This document shows, in pieces, positions 1-7,707 of a stretch of 54,702 nt of DNA. The stretch spans positions 1 through 54,702 of the IMG/VR virus record IMGVR_UViG_3300030430_001000. One strand, given 5' to 3'. The stretch is from a virus. The position numbers were made by a program, and so were the translations under genes. The notes beneath the pieces were generated by a model. That model was not told the DNA's origin, searched no databases, and saw nothing but the letters and a program-made list of their open reading frames with translations. Every line of letters begins with the position of its first letter. The first letter of the stretch is position 1.

Positions 1-100
1 AAAAGTGAAATGCCTTATATTTGTAAAGAAAAACAAAGAATATATAAACGAGAATACTATCAAAATAATAAAGAAAGAATACAAGAATATCGTAAGAACT
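1..100. repeat. Terminal overlap, left copy
   Basis: The first 100 bases recur at 54603-54702 with a single difference (c at 99, t at 54701). The copy holds the start of the HNH gene and the last bases before it. The simplest reading is a circular or circularly permuted genome whose assembly wrapped round; a short physical terminal repeat would look the same. Confidence 0.93.
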
Positions 101-723
101 ATAAGAAAAATAATTTAAAGAAAATACGAGAGATGGAAAAGAAATATCGTGAAAATAATAAAGATAAAATAAAAGAATATCGTGAAAATAATAAAGAAAA
201 ACAACGAGAATGGTATCAAAATAATAAAGAGAAAATATTAGAGTGGGAAAGAATATATAAACAAAAATATCGTAAAAAACATAGAGAAAAAGTACTAAAA
301 CAGGCTAAGAAATATCGTGAAAATAATAAAGAGAAAATACGAGAGTATCTAAAGGTATATACAAAAAAAAGGTACGCTACTGACCCTTGTTTTAAATTAA
401 GACATTCAATATCTGCTAGAGTTGGTAAAGAAATGAGAAAATATTTGACTACAAAAAAAGAAAGCTCTATCAACTATTTAGGTTGTAGTATGAAAAAATT
501 AAAAGAGCACTTAGAAAGTAAGTTTGATACCAATATGACATGGGATAACTGGTCTATACATGGTTGGCATATCGACCATATCATTCCTAGTAGTTCCTTT
601 GACTTAACAAAAGAAGAAGAACAAAAGAAATGCTTTCACTATACAAATCTACAACCCTTGTGGGCAAAAGACAACATGGCGAAAAGCAATAAATTAAATT
701 GGACAAAAGAGAAAGAAGAATAA
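10..723 (+). CDS. HNH endonuclease-like protein with repeat-rich basic N-terminus
   Basis: This 237-residue protein has two parts. Residues 12-120 are about seven imperfect copies of a 13-residue unit like KYRENNKEKIREY, rich in Lys, Glu and Asn, probably a charged helical rod or DNA-contacting region. Residues 180-230 form an HNH-type motif: W186-H-I-D-H190, C208-F-H, then TNLQPLWA and DNMAKSNK, the pattern seen in phage and giant-virus HNH proteins. The expected role is a DNA nick or double-strand cut, perhaps as a selfish element or in packaging. The ATG lies one base after the stop of the hydrolase gene across the circle junction, so it is translated as part of that operon. The target is unknown. 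The gene spans the contig ends, where its tandem repeats may have broken the assembly. Confidence 0.75.
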   Translation: MPYICKEKQRIYKREYYQNNKERIQEYRKNYKKNNLKKIREMEKKYRENNKDKIKEYRENNKEKQREWYQNNKEKILEWERIYKQKYRKKHREKVLKQAKKYRENNKEKIREYLKVYTKKRYATDPCFKLRHSISARVGKEMRKYLTTKKESSINYLGCSMKKLKEHLESKFDTNMTWDNWSIHGWHIDHIIPSSSFDLTKEEEQKKCFHYTNLQPLWAKDNMAKSNKLNWTKEKEE

Positions 724-725
724 GT

Positions 726-923
726 ATGAAAAGAAAACTAAAAGACTTACTAAACAGTCAAAAGAAAAAAAGAATTGATACAGCATTAGACACAGTATCA
801 AAGAAAGATGAAGACTATCAGCTTGATGACGATTTAGATGTATATATAGACATAGCTAACGGCAAAATACATTGGGAAGACTCTAATCGTTGGGATAAAA
901 AAGACTGGGAAGGTAAAAAATAA
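726..923 (+). CDS. Small charged protein of unknown function
   Basis: I do not recognise this 65-residue protein. It has a basic N-terminus (MKRKLKDLL, then QKKKR) and an acidic middle (residues 27-40, DEDYQLDDDLDVY), and it ends in a Trp- and Lys-rich tail. I chose ATG 726 over the in-frame TTG at 699 because 726 follows the upstream stop by two bases and has AAGAAG before it. The next gene starts directly after the stop, so the four genes from the HNH protein to the integrase look like one transcript. No enzyme motif is visible. Confidence 0.6.
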   Translation: MKRKLKDLLNSQKKKRIDTALDTVSKKDEDYQLDDDLDVYIDIANGKIHWEDSNRWDKKDWEGKK

Positions 924-1124
924 ATGAAAAATAAAGGCTATCACAATAAAGGTTTTATGTACGCAGTTATATTTATTATATTTGCAATGATACCTTTGCC
1001 ATTTTTTGTCAGTTGGTTAACTTGGGGTGACGACTTTATGAAACCTTTTATATCAATGAGTTTTCCTGACAGGTGTATTTATGAAGACAATAAACACAAC
1101 AAAGTGAACAGGTGTACAGAATGA
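924..1124 (+). CDS. Small single-pass membrane protein
   Basis: This 66-residue protein has one clear transmembrane stretch at about residues 11-32 (aliphatic and Phe-rich, ending with Trp). A short polar tail follows, with two Cys (C51, C64). It begins directly after the stop of the preceding gene, and its stop codon overlaps the integrase start (ATGA). Small membrane proteins in phage early regions often alter the host envelope or exclude other phages, but nothing in the sequence shows that here. Function unknown. Confidence 0.6.
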   Translation: MKNKGYHNKGFMYAVIFIIFAMIPLPFFVSWLTWGDDFMKPFISMSFPDRCIYEDNKHNKVNRCTE

Positions 1125-2242
1125 AACTACCAAAGTACGTACAAACAAAAAAATTAAAGTATGGAAGGATAGCTTATAGATACAATCCACCAAAAAAATA
1201 TATTGACAATGACGTTGTTTCTAGGTGCGAACTAGGAACAAATTTAGTTGCCGCTAAAGTAAAAGCATTAGAACTAAATAAAAAAATAAATGATTGGTGT
1301 GATAAATATGTCACTATTAAATCAATAGACAGTAAGTCAAAACTGTCAGACTTAATTGACATATATAAAAAATCTAACAATTACAATATGTTAAGAGATA
1401 AAACGAGAGGAGACTATGACTATCTATTAAAAGTTCTTGAGGAAACTGTAGGTGGTTTAAGGTTAAACAACATTACAACAAAGGTGGCAAAGAACTGCTA
1501 TGAAAAATGGACAGAAAGAGGAATACACTTAGCCAACCATACATGTGCTGTAGCAAATATACTGTTTAAGTATGGTGTACACATGGAACACATTGTTATT
1601 AATCCTTTTAGTACAATAAAACGCAGACAACCCAAGCAAAGAAAGACTGTGTGGACAAAAGAACAAGTCGTTGAGTTACTTAACGTGGCTTACAAAGACT
1701 TTACATATAGAAATATAGGTCTGATTGTACAAATGTCTTACGAATGGTGTCAAAGAATTGGTGACATGAGAATGTTAACGTGGGATAATATAGACTTTGA
1801 CAATTCTAAATTAGTACTTGAGCAATCTAAACGTAGAGCAGAAGTATTTTTACCTATCTCACAGGAACTATTAGAAATGCTCACACAACAGCATGAAGAC
1901 TTTGGCTTCCAACCCTACGTAGCACCTCAAACAAAGCCTTCAGGTGGCAAATATGAGCCGTACAGTATACATACAATAAGTAAAGTAGGTAGAAAGCTCA
2001 TGCAACTCGCAGGTATACCTGACAAATTACGTCTAATGGATTTAAGAAGGACAGGTACAACAGAAATGGTTGAAGCAGGTGTACCTTTAGGTCAAATAAT
2101 GGCAGTGACAGGACACACAAATCCACAGTCTGTAAAACCTTACATGAAAAATACTTTAACAAGTGCAAAAAATGCCTTGACAAAAAGAAACGCATCTGTA
2201 AAATACACTGTAAGTGTAAACAAAAGCAAGTGTAACACATGA
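1121..2242 (+). CDS. int: Tyrosine recombinase / phage integrase
   Basis: This 373-residue site-specific recombinase would integrate the phage chromosome by strand exchange at att sites. Residues 1-65 look like an arm-binding domain, 75-165 a SAM-like core-binding domain and 175-350 the catalytic domain. Visible active-site residues are Arg212 (CQRIGDMR), Arg309 in MDLRRTGTT, His332 in GHTNPQS and the nucleophile Tyr341 in KPYMK. The box II His position carries Met306. The start is ATG 1121, overlapping the previous stop; a GTG at 1112 in frame is less likely. The primase ATG overlaps its stop by 4 bp. The 3' end of the gene carries the first of a cluster of 13-bp palindromes. No excisionase or tRNA-like att core was recognised nearby. 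Confidence 0.93.
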   Translation: MKLPKYVQTKKLKYGRIAYRYNPPKKYIDNDVVSRCELGTNLVAAKVKALELNKKINDWCDKYVTIKSIDSKSKLSDLIDIYKKSNNYNMLRDKTRGDYDYLLKVLEETVGGLRLNNITTKVAKNCYEKWTERGIHLANHTCAVANILFKYGVHMEHIVINPFSTIKRRQPKQRKTVWTKEQVVELLNVAYKDFTYRNIGLIVQMSYEWCQRIGDMRMLTWDNIDFDNSKLVLEQSKRRAEVFLPISQELLEMLTQQHEDFGFQPYVAPQTKPSGGKYEPYSIHTISKVGRKLMQLAGIPDKLRLMDLRRTGTTEMVEAGVPLGQIMAVTGHTNPQSVKPYMKNTLTSAKNALTKRNASVKYTVSVNKSKCNT

Positions 2243-2399
2243 AAAATATAAAAAACACTTTAAATGAATTACACTTAAATGATAATGAAACTGTAAGAAT
2301 AAATTGTCCATTGTGTAAAGGACATAAAACATTTACAGTGTCTAAAGTATTAGGTAATCTACTTTGGAATTGTTACAGAGTTGGTTGCACTTTAAGTGG
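2205..2399. repeat. Cluster of 13-bp palindromes, integrase-primase boundary
   Basis: Five related sites were read by eye: 2205-2217 ACACTGTAAGTGT, 2255-2267 ACACTTTAAATGA, 2271-2283 ACACTTAAATGAT (half-site), 2329-2341 ACATTTACAGTGT and 2387-2399 GCACTTTAAGTGG. The last three steps are 16, 58 and 58 bp. The 2329 site is identical to 46159-46171, and the 2205 site is the exact reverse complement of 46096-46108. They lie inside coding sequence (integrase tail and primase zinc domain). They could be operators, replication iterons or integrase arm sites. Confidence 0.6.
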
Positions 2400-3057
2400 T
2401 AAGTCTAAAACAAATATGACTGCTACTGAAATTAAAAATAAGTTGTCTGTAGAGGGTGAGTCTAGTTTTCCTTCCCTAAGTTCCCTTTCCCTAGACTCAT
2501 CTCCTACAGATAATTTTTTTATGCCAGAACATGTTATAAAAGACGACATTAAAATAAAAACTTTTGTTGACAAATACAAATTACATAATCAAGAATTATA
2601 TTATGACGTTAAAGACAATAGAGTTGTGTTTCCAATAGTGCATGACTCAATAATTGTTGACGCTACAGGGCGTTCACTTGGAAATAAAAAACCTAAATGG
2701 TTGCGTTATGGAAAAAGTGACTTGCCTTTTGTTTTTGGACATGGTAGCGTCGCAGTAGTCGTTGAAGACTGTGTGAGTGCTTCAGTAATTGGTAATGAAG
2801 TATTCGTTGGGGTGGCTGTGTTGGGTACATCATTGCTGACTTCACACAAAAAGTACTTATCGCAGTTTTCAACGGCAATTATAGCCCTCGACCCTGACGC
2901 AATACCTAAGACACTACAATTTTTTAGAGAACTTACACCTTACGTTGACAGTGTAAGAGCTATGAAACTTGTTGACGATTTAAAATACAGAAACCCCACT
3001 GATTTAGAAAATTTAGACCAACACAGGAGATTAATTTATGGAACTGTCACTGATTAG
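2239..3057 (+). CDS. DNA primase (zinc-binding plus TOPRIM, T7 gp4A-like)
   Basis: This 272-residue enzyme makes RNA primers for lagging-strand synthesis. The N-terminal zinc-binding domain shows C23-x2-C26 and C45-x4-C50, which would select the template trinucleotide. The TOPRIM-type catalytic core follows, with Glu176 in VVVEDCVSA and D218-P-D220 in IIALDPDA holding the metals. It lacks a helicase half; the helicase is the next gene, overlapping by 20 bp. Splitting primase and helicase differs from T7 gp4, where both are one protein. ATG 2239 overlaps the integrase stop. The first 160 bases carry four copies of the 13-bp palindrome family. Confidence 0.85.
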   Translation: MKNIKNTLNELHLNDNETVRINCPLCKGHKTFTVSKVLGNLLWNCYRVGCTLSGKSKTNMTATEIKNKLSVEGESSFPSLSSLSLDSSPTDNFFMPEHVIKDDIKIKTFVDKYKLHNQELYYDVKDNRVVFPIVHDSIIVDATGRSLGNKKPKWLRYGKSDLPFVFGHGSVAVVVEDCVSASVIGNEVFVGVAVLGTSLLTSHKKYLSQFSTAIIALDPDAIPKTLQFFRELTPYVDSVRAMKLVDDLKYRNPTDLENLDQHRRLIYGTVTD

Positions 3058-4261
3058 AAGCTTGATGGACAAACAATTTTATGACGAACACCGAGGAGCA
3101 AAATGTCCTAACCGATTATTTACAAAGGACGTACAAAAAATAAAGTCTACGATTGACAATGCAATGCTGAGTTACAATCGAAGTGTAACACCTGACGAGA
3201 TTGAAGCCTTGTTTATATCAAACAATCCCACAATGTCTACGGCACAGAAAGTTTCTTACGAAGGTGTATTTCATAAAATTAAAAATGAAAAACCTTTAGG
3301 TTCAGATATAGCACAAGAAGTGTTATCTAAATTATTTCAACAAGTTATTGGTGAGGACATTGCAAACATTGGTTTTGAATACGTTAATGGCACAAACAAA
3401 AGTCTTGAACCTCTACGTCACATTATAGAAAATTATGGTGACGACTTCATACCTAATTTAAATATAGAATGGGATAACATTGAGATTGATAATCTACTAA
3501 AGAAAAATGAACTAGAAGCAAGATGGCACTTTAATATACCTAGTTTAATTAGAAAGATTGAAGGTGTAAATGCAGGTCATTTGATTGAAGTAGGTGCGAG
3601 ACCTAATACAGGTAAAACTTCATTTCATGCTAGTCTCATTGCTAGTCCAAAAGGATTTGCTTCTCAGGGTGCAAAATGTGTAGTGCTTTGTAATGAAGAG
3701 GCAACACATAGGGTAGGTGCAAGATACTTAACTGCTTCAAGTGGCATGACTATACATGAAGTAAGAGACAATCCTGCAAAAGCAAAAGCACTATATGAAC
3801 CAATTAAAAATAATATTAAATTAAAAGAGTCTACTGGTAGAGACATGTCTTGGGTAGAGAGTGTATGTAAATCATTCAGTCCTGACATTGTTATTTTAGA
3901 CATGGGCGATAAGTTTGCAAGAACGTCAGGATTTGCAAGGCAAGACGAAGCACTCAAAGCAAACGCAGTTCATGCACGTATGATAGCTAAACAACATAAC
4001 TGTGCTATCTTTTATATGTCACAATTAAGTGCTGAAGCTGAAGGTAAGGTCTTACTAAATCAAAGTATGATGGAAGGCAGTCGCACAGGAAAAGCTGCAG
4101 AGGCAGACTTGATGTTATTGATTGCTAAAAATCCTGTGGTTGAAGGTCAAGACGAAGAGGACAATCAAAGACATATTAATGTTGTTAAAAATAAATTGAC
4201 AGGTTGGCATGGAGTGATACACTGTGAATTAGAATATAAAACTGCGAGATACATAGCGTGA
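3038..4261 (+). CDS. Replicative DNA helicase (DnaB/gp4B-like)
   Basis: This 407-residue RecA-fold ATPase should be the hexameric replicative helicase that unwinds DNA ahead of the polymerase. The N-terminal 160 residues resemble a DnaB-type linker and helical domain. Walker A is at 186-194 (GARPNTGKT), followed by the IASPKGFASQ helix and the CNEE segment. Walker B is VILDMGD, with a YMSQLS segment after it. ATG 3038 has AGGAGA upstream and starts inside the primase gene, so translation is probably coupled. The gene order primase, helicase, nuclease, polymerase is a compact T7-style replication module. Confidence 0.88.
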   Translation: MELSLIRSLMDKQFYDEHRGAKCPNRLFTKDVQKIKSTIDNAMLSYNRSVTPDEIEALFISNNPTMSTAQKVSYEGVFHKIKNEKPLGSDIAQEVLSKLFQQVIGEDIANIGFEYVNGTNKSLEPLRHIIENYGDDFIPNLNIEWDNIEIDNLLKKNELEARWHFNIPSLIRKIEGVNAGHLIEVGARPNTGKTSFHASLIASPKGFASQGAKCVVLCNEEATHRVGARYLTASSGMTIHEVRDNPAKAKALYEPIKNNIKLKESTGRDMSWVESVCKSFSPDIVILDMGDKFARTSGFARQDEALKANAVHARMIAKQHNCAIFYMSQLSAEAEGKVLLNQSMMEGSRTGKAAEADLMLLIAKNPVVEGQDEEDNQRHINVVKNKLTGWHGVIHCELEYKTARYIA

Positions 4262-4725
4262 CAAAAAAAGAACAACTCGAATTGTTTGATTTAGAGCCGA
4301 GCAAAGAAGACAGGAAAAAGTTTGACATTGATTTTTCAAGAGACTTATCATTTGGAAAGGGCATGGAAGAAGAAATTGTTTCTATGTTTCAGAATAAAAA
4401 GATAGAAGTTAAATCTGAAAAAGGTATGTGGATTGATACAGGTAATATAGCCATTGAATATAAGTCTTACGGAAAACCATCTGGTATTGAAGCAACAGAA
4501 TCAGATTATTGGTTTCATAACCTGTGTGTAGATGGTGACATTTATGCAACACTTGTATTTAAAACTTCAACATTAAAAGAAATAGTTAAATCTTTAGACA
4601 GTAAAAGGTCTGTTAAAGGTGGAGACCACAACGCATCTTTTATGTATTTATTAAACTTACAAAAATTATTTTCAACTGACGCAATAAAAAAATATAGGAT
4701 AGATACAGATGAAAGTGACACTTGA
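4258..4725 (+). CDS. Predicted PD-(D/E)XK-type nuclease
   Basis: This 155-residue protein carries the pattern seen in small phage nucleases: E-V-K-S near residue 50, then W-I-D-T-G-N-I-A-I-E-Y-K-S, KPSGI and a T-x-S-D-Y-W box. The acidic and lysine residues are arranged like a PD-(D/E)XK active site. It would cut DNA, probably host DNA or replication intermediates. The start is GTG 4258, overlapping the helicase stop by 4 bp; no ATG fits near by. It overlaps the polymerase start by 17 bp. Family assignment is from motif memory; the exact substrate cannot be told. Confidence 0.6.
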   Translation: MTKKEQLELFDLEPSKEDRKKFDIDFSRDLSFGKGMEEEIVSMFQNKKIEVKSEKGMWIDTGNIAIEYKSYGKPSGIEATESDYWFHNLCVDGDIYATLVFKTSTLKEIVKSLDSKRSVKGGDHNASFMYLLNLQKLFSTDAIKKYRIDTDESDT

Positions 4726-6751
4726 CGTAGAAAATACAGTGACTCACCGTGATGGTAAAATTCACCTAGACCCATTTGAGCCAGACAATAGCTTGACAAT
4801 GGTAGGTATGCTTACTGAATATGGTGTTGAACATCTTGTAGTTTTTGACCATGAACAAGAAGAACCAACGCCAAGTGGCAAAGACTTTGTACAAAGTGTG
4901 TTAGATAAAACAACACTGTTAATTATGCATAATGCTTCACATGACTTATTATGGTTATGGGAGTGTGGTTTTAATTATGCTGGTGCTATATTTGACACAA
5001 TGTTAAATGCTTATGTCCAACAGCGAGGTTTGAAACAGTCACTTTCTTTAGAGGACTGTGCTGTTAGATACAACTTAGACACAAAGAAACAAGACACATT
5101 AAAACAGTACTTTAAAAAAGGTTACAGCACAAAGCAAATACCTATTGAAGAACTGTCAGAATATCTTTCTGCTGACTTACATGCAACACAACAATTAGCT
5201 AATATACTACAGGACAAATTAAACAATGAACACAAAGAATTAAAAAATGTAGCTGAGTTAACTGATAAGGTTGCAGTATGTTTAACAAAAATATATCAGC
5301 GTGGATTTACTGTAGACTTAAAAGAATTAGAAAACGTAAAAGAGTCTTTTGAGAAAGAACGTCAAACACTTATCAACGACTTAACACAAAGATGCAAAGA
5401 CTTAATGGGTGACTATCCTATTAACTTAAATAGTCCAGAGCAATTATCTTGGGTACTTTACAGTAAAAAACCATTGGATAAATCTACGTGGGCAAATAAC
5501 TTTGAAACTTATATGAATAAAAAAGATTTTGAAATACAAGTATCTCAACATTCTGAAGTGTTATATAAACAAAAAGCCTTACAATGTAGTGAGTGTTGGG
5601 GTGCAGGGTACATTAATAAAATTAAAAAAGATGGCACTCCATTTAAAAAGTCTAGTAAGTGCTCTGACTGTAAAGGTTTAGGTTACATATTTAAATCTGA
5701 TAAAAGTCAAATGGCAGGTTTAAAAATGAAAGCACCCTCTTCAAAGTGGGTTAGTGCAAATGGTTTTAGTACAAACAAAAACAATTTATTATTTCTTGAA
5801 CAATTAGCAAGGCAAAAAAAGTACACGGCAGCAGAAAGTTTTTTAAAAAATGTAAGAAGGTTATCTGCAGTTGAAACTTATTTATCAAGTTTTGTACAAG
5901 GCATAAACACTTACGTAAAACCTGACAAAAAACTTCATGTTAGATTGTTACAACACAGAACTAGCACAGGTAGATTTAGTGGTGCTGACCCTAACATGCA
6001 AAATATGCCAAGAGGAAATACCTTTCCTGTGAAAAAAGTTTTTATTTCAAGATGGACAGACGGACAGATATTAGAAGCTGACTTTGCACAACTTGAATTT
6101 AGGGTAGCTGCTTTTTTAGGTCAAGATAAAGTAGCTATTGAAGAAGTGTCAACAGGCTTTGACGTTCACAGCTACACTGCTAAAGTTATAACAGAAGCAG
6201 GACAAACAATAAGTAGACAAGAAGCAAAAGCACATACATTTGCACCTCTTTATGGTGCTAGTGGTTTTGGAAGAACACCTGCTGAAGCTACGTACTATAA
6301 ACAGTTTAATGATAAATATGAAGGCATAGCTGAATGGCACAATAAGTTAGCAAAACAGGCACTTAATGAGTACGTTATTACAACACCTTCAGGACGGCAA
6401 TTTTCTTTTCCAGACGTACAAAGAAAAAGTAATGGAACACCTACACAGTTTACACAAATAAAAAATTATCCTGTTCAGTCATTTGCAACTGCAGATATCG
6501 TGCCTATATCTTTACTATATATAGATAATAAACTTAAAGACATGCAAAGTTGTATAGTTAATACAGTACATGATTCAATCGTCATTGACGTGCACCCAAC
6601 TGAAGTAAAGCAAGTTATTGATATTATTAATGAAACAAATAATAATTTAAAAACTTTAATTGACAAAGAGTGGAATATTGATTTCAATGTTCCTTTATTA
6701 TTAGAGGCTAAGATTGGTTATAATTGGCTTGACACAAAAGACGTTGTGTGA
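4709..6751 (+). CDS. polA: DNA polymerase I (family A) with 3'-5' exonuclease and DnaJ-type zinc-finger insertion
   Basis: This 680-residue protein is the replicative polymerase. The exonuclease domain is intact: D6-x-E8, D79 in NASHDL, and Y152-x3-D156. Between exonuclease and polymerase, residues 290-330 carry two DnaJ-like repeats, C293SECWGAG and C318SDCKGLG, a four-Cys zinc site. This insertion is the hallmark described for phage HMO-2011. Polymerase motif A is D458FAQLEFR. Motif B is R503-x3-K507-x3-F511-x3-Y515G, and motif C is H621-D622. The residue equivalent to E. coli 762 is Phe511. ATG 4709 overlaps the nuclease gene. A 9-bp inverted repeat begins inside the last codons. Confidence 0.96.
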   Translation: MKVTLDVENTVTHRDGKIHLDPFEPDNSLTMVGMLTEYGVEHLVVFDHEQEEPTPSGKDFVQSVLDKTTLLIMHNASHDLLWLWECGFNYAGAIFDTMLNAYVQQRGLKQSLSLEDCAVRYNLDTKKQDTLKQYFKKGYSTKQIPIEELSEYLSADLHATQQLANILQDKLNNEHKELKNVAELTDKVAVCLTKIYQRGFTVDLKELENVKESFEKERQTLINDLTQRCKDLMGDYPINLNSPEQLSWVLYSKKPLDKSTWANNFETYMNKKDFEIQVSQHSEVLYKQKALQCSECWGAGYINKIKKDGTPFKKSSKCSDCKGLGYIFKSDKSQMAGLKMKAPSSKWVSANGFSTNKNNLLFLEQLARQKKYTAAESFLKNVRRLSAVETYLSSFVQGINTYVKPDKKLHVRLLQHRTSTGRFSGADPNMQNMPRGNTFPVKKVFISRWTDGQILEADFAQLEFRVAAFLGQDKVAIEEVSTGFDVHSYTAKVITEAGQTISRQEAKAHTFAPLYGASGFGRTPAEATYYKQFNDKYEGIAEWHNKLAKQALNEYVITTPSGRQFSFPDVQRKSNGTPTQFTQIKNYPVQSFATADIVPISLLYIDNKLKDMQSCIVNTVHDSIVIDVHPTEVKQVIDIINETNNNLKTLIDKEWNIDFNVPLLLEAKIGYNWLDTKDVV

Positions 6752-6781
6752 TATAACTAACCTCTTAAAAAATATATCACA
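6747..6781 (+). promoter_or_regulatory. Hairpin before a strong ribosome binding site
   Basis: TGTGATATA (6747-6755) pairs perfectly with TATATCACA (6773-6781) round a 17-nt loop. The distal arm touches AAGGAG (6781-6786), 6 nt before ATG 6793. No U-run follows, so it is not a classic terminator. It may be an RNase III processing or mRNA-stability hairpin, or may tune translation of the next gene. Confidence 0.5.
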
Positions 6782-6792
6782 AGGAGATATAA

Positions 6793-7707
6793 ATGAATAA
6801 TGATATTGTAAAAATAAATATTGATAATTATGACGCTATGGCTAAAGTAATGGGCATGGACACTGAAACAAATAGTGGCTCAGAGGACAGTAAAAAAAAT
6901 AATTTACCACGTTTAAAATTGTATCACTCAGCTATCATGGGTGAAAAAAATATAGACGGTAAGAAAACTAAAGTTGAGTTATTGTCTGGTGGTTCATACA
7001 GAATTGAAAAAGATAAAGAATATTTTTATGGTTCTTCAGCTACTGCTAGATTCTACTTGCAAAGATTTATGTATAAAAGATTTGTTCCTGCTTCAGGCAA
7101 GAATGATAGTCCTACATTTACTAAAACAATAATGGCAGATAGTTTAAAAAACGATTTAAAAGATACTAAGGGTGGTTTTAATTGTGGCAGACCCAATGGG
7201 TACATAAAAGATTTTGACTCTCTCGACGACAAAATTAAAAAATTAATCGTTGGTCCTACTTCAGCTAAAAGAACTAGAGTTTTGTTTGGTACAATAAAAC
7301 TAAATGAAGTAGTTGACGCTTTAGGTAATGACGCTAGTGATAGATTAGGCATTACACCTTTTATCTGGGAAGTAGATAATAAAGATGCTTTTAAATTAAT
7401 TGGAGAAGTGTATAACACATTTAAAAATAAACAGATATTACCTTTGCAACACGAAATTAAAATGACTTCAACTGAAGTACACGACGCAACAATCCCTCAT
7501 TACTTACCGAAACTTAATATTAATTTTAATAAAAAAATAGATATAACACAAAAAGACCAAGTTATGTTTGCTGACTTTATAGAGTGGGTAAATAGTTATA
7601 ATAAATATGTTTTTAGTGAATGGACTACCCATTCTAATAATGATGTTGATAAGGAATTAGTTGAAGAATTTATTGACATGGAAGACGGAATCCCAGTAGT
7701 ATCGTGA
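6793..7707 (+). CDS. Probable single-stranded DNA-binding protein
   Basis: This 304-residue protein sits directly after the polymerase and before two recombination nucleases, the usual slot for a phage ssDNA-binding protein. It ends in an acidic tail (DVDKELVEEFIDMEDG, residues 283-298), as SSB proteins do to recruit partners. The body is rich in Lys and aromatic residues and lacks an enzyme motif I can recognise. It has the strongest RBS in the arm (AAGGAGATATAA before ATG), as expected of an abundant protein. The call rests on position, tail and RBS, not on a recognised fold. Confidence 0.45.
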   Translation: MNNDIVKINIDNYDAMAKVMGMDTETNSGSEDSKKNNLPRLKLYHSAIMGEKNIDGKKTKVELLSGGSYRIEKDKEYFYGSSATARFYLQRFMYKRFVPASGKNDSPTFTKTIMADSLKNDLKDTKGGFNCGRPNGYIKDFDSLDDKIKKLIVGPTSAKRTRVLFGTIKLNEVVDALGNDASDRLGITPFIWEVDNKDAFKLIGEVYNTFKNKQILPLQHEIKMTSTEVHDATIPHYLPKLNINFNKKIDITQKDQVMFADFIEWVNSYNKYVFSEWTTHSNNDVDKELVEEFIDMEDGIPVVS

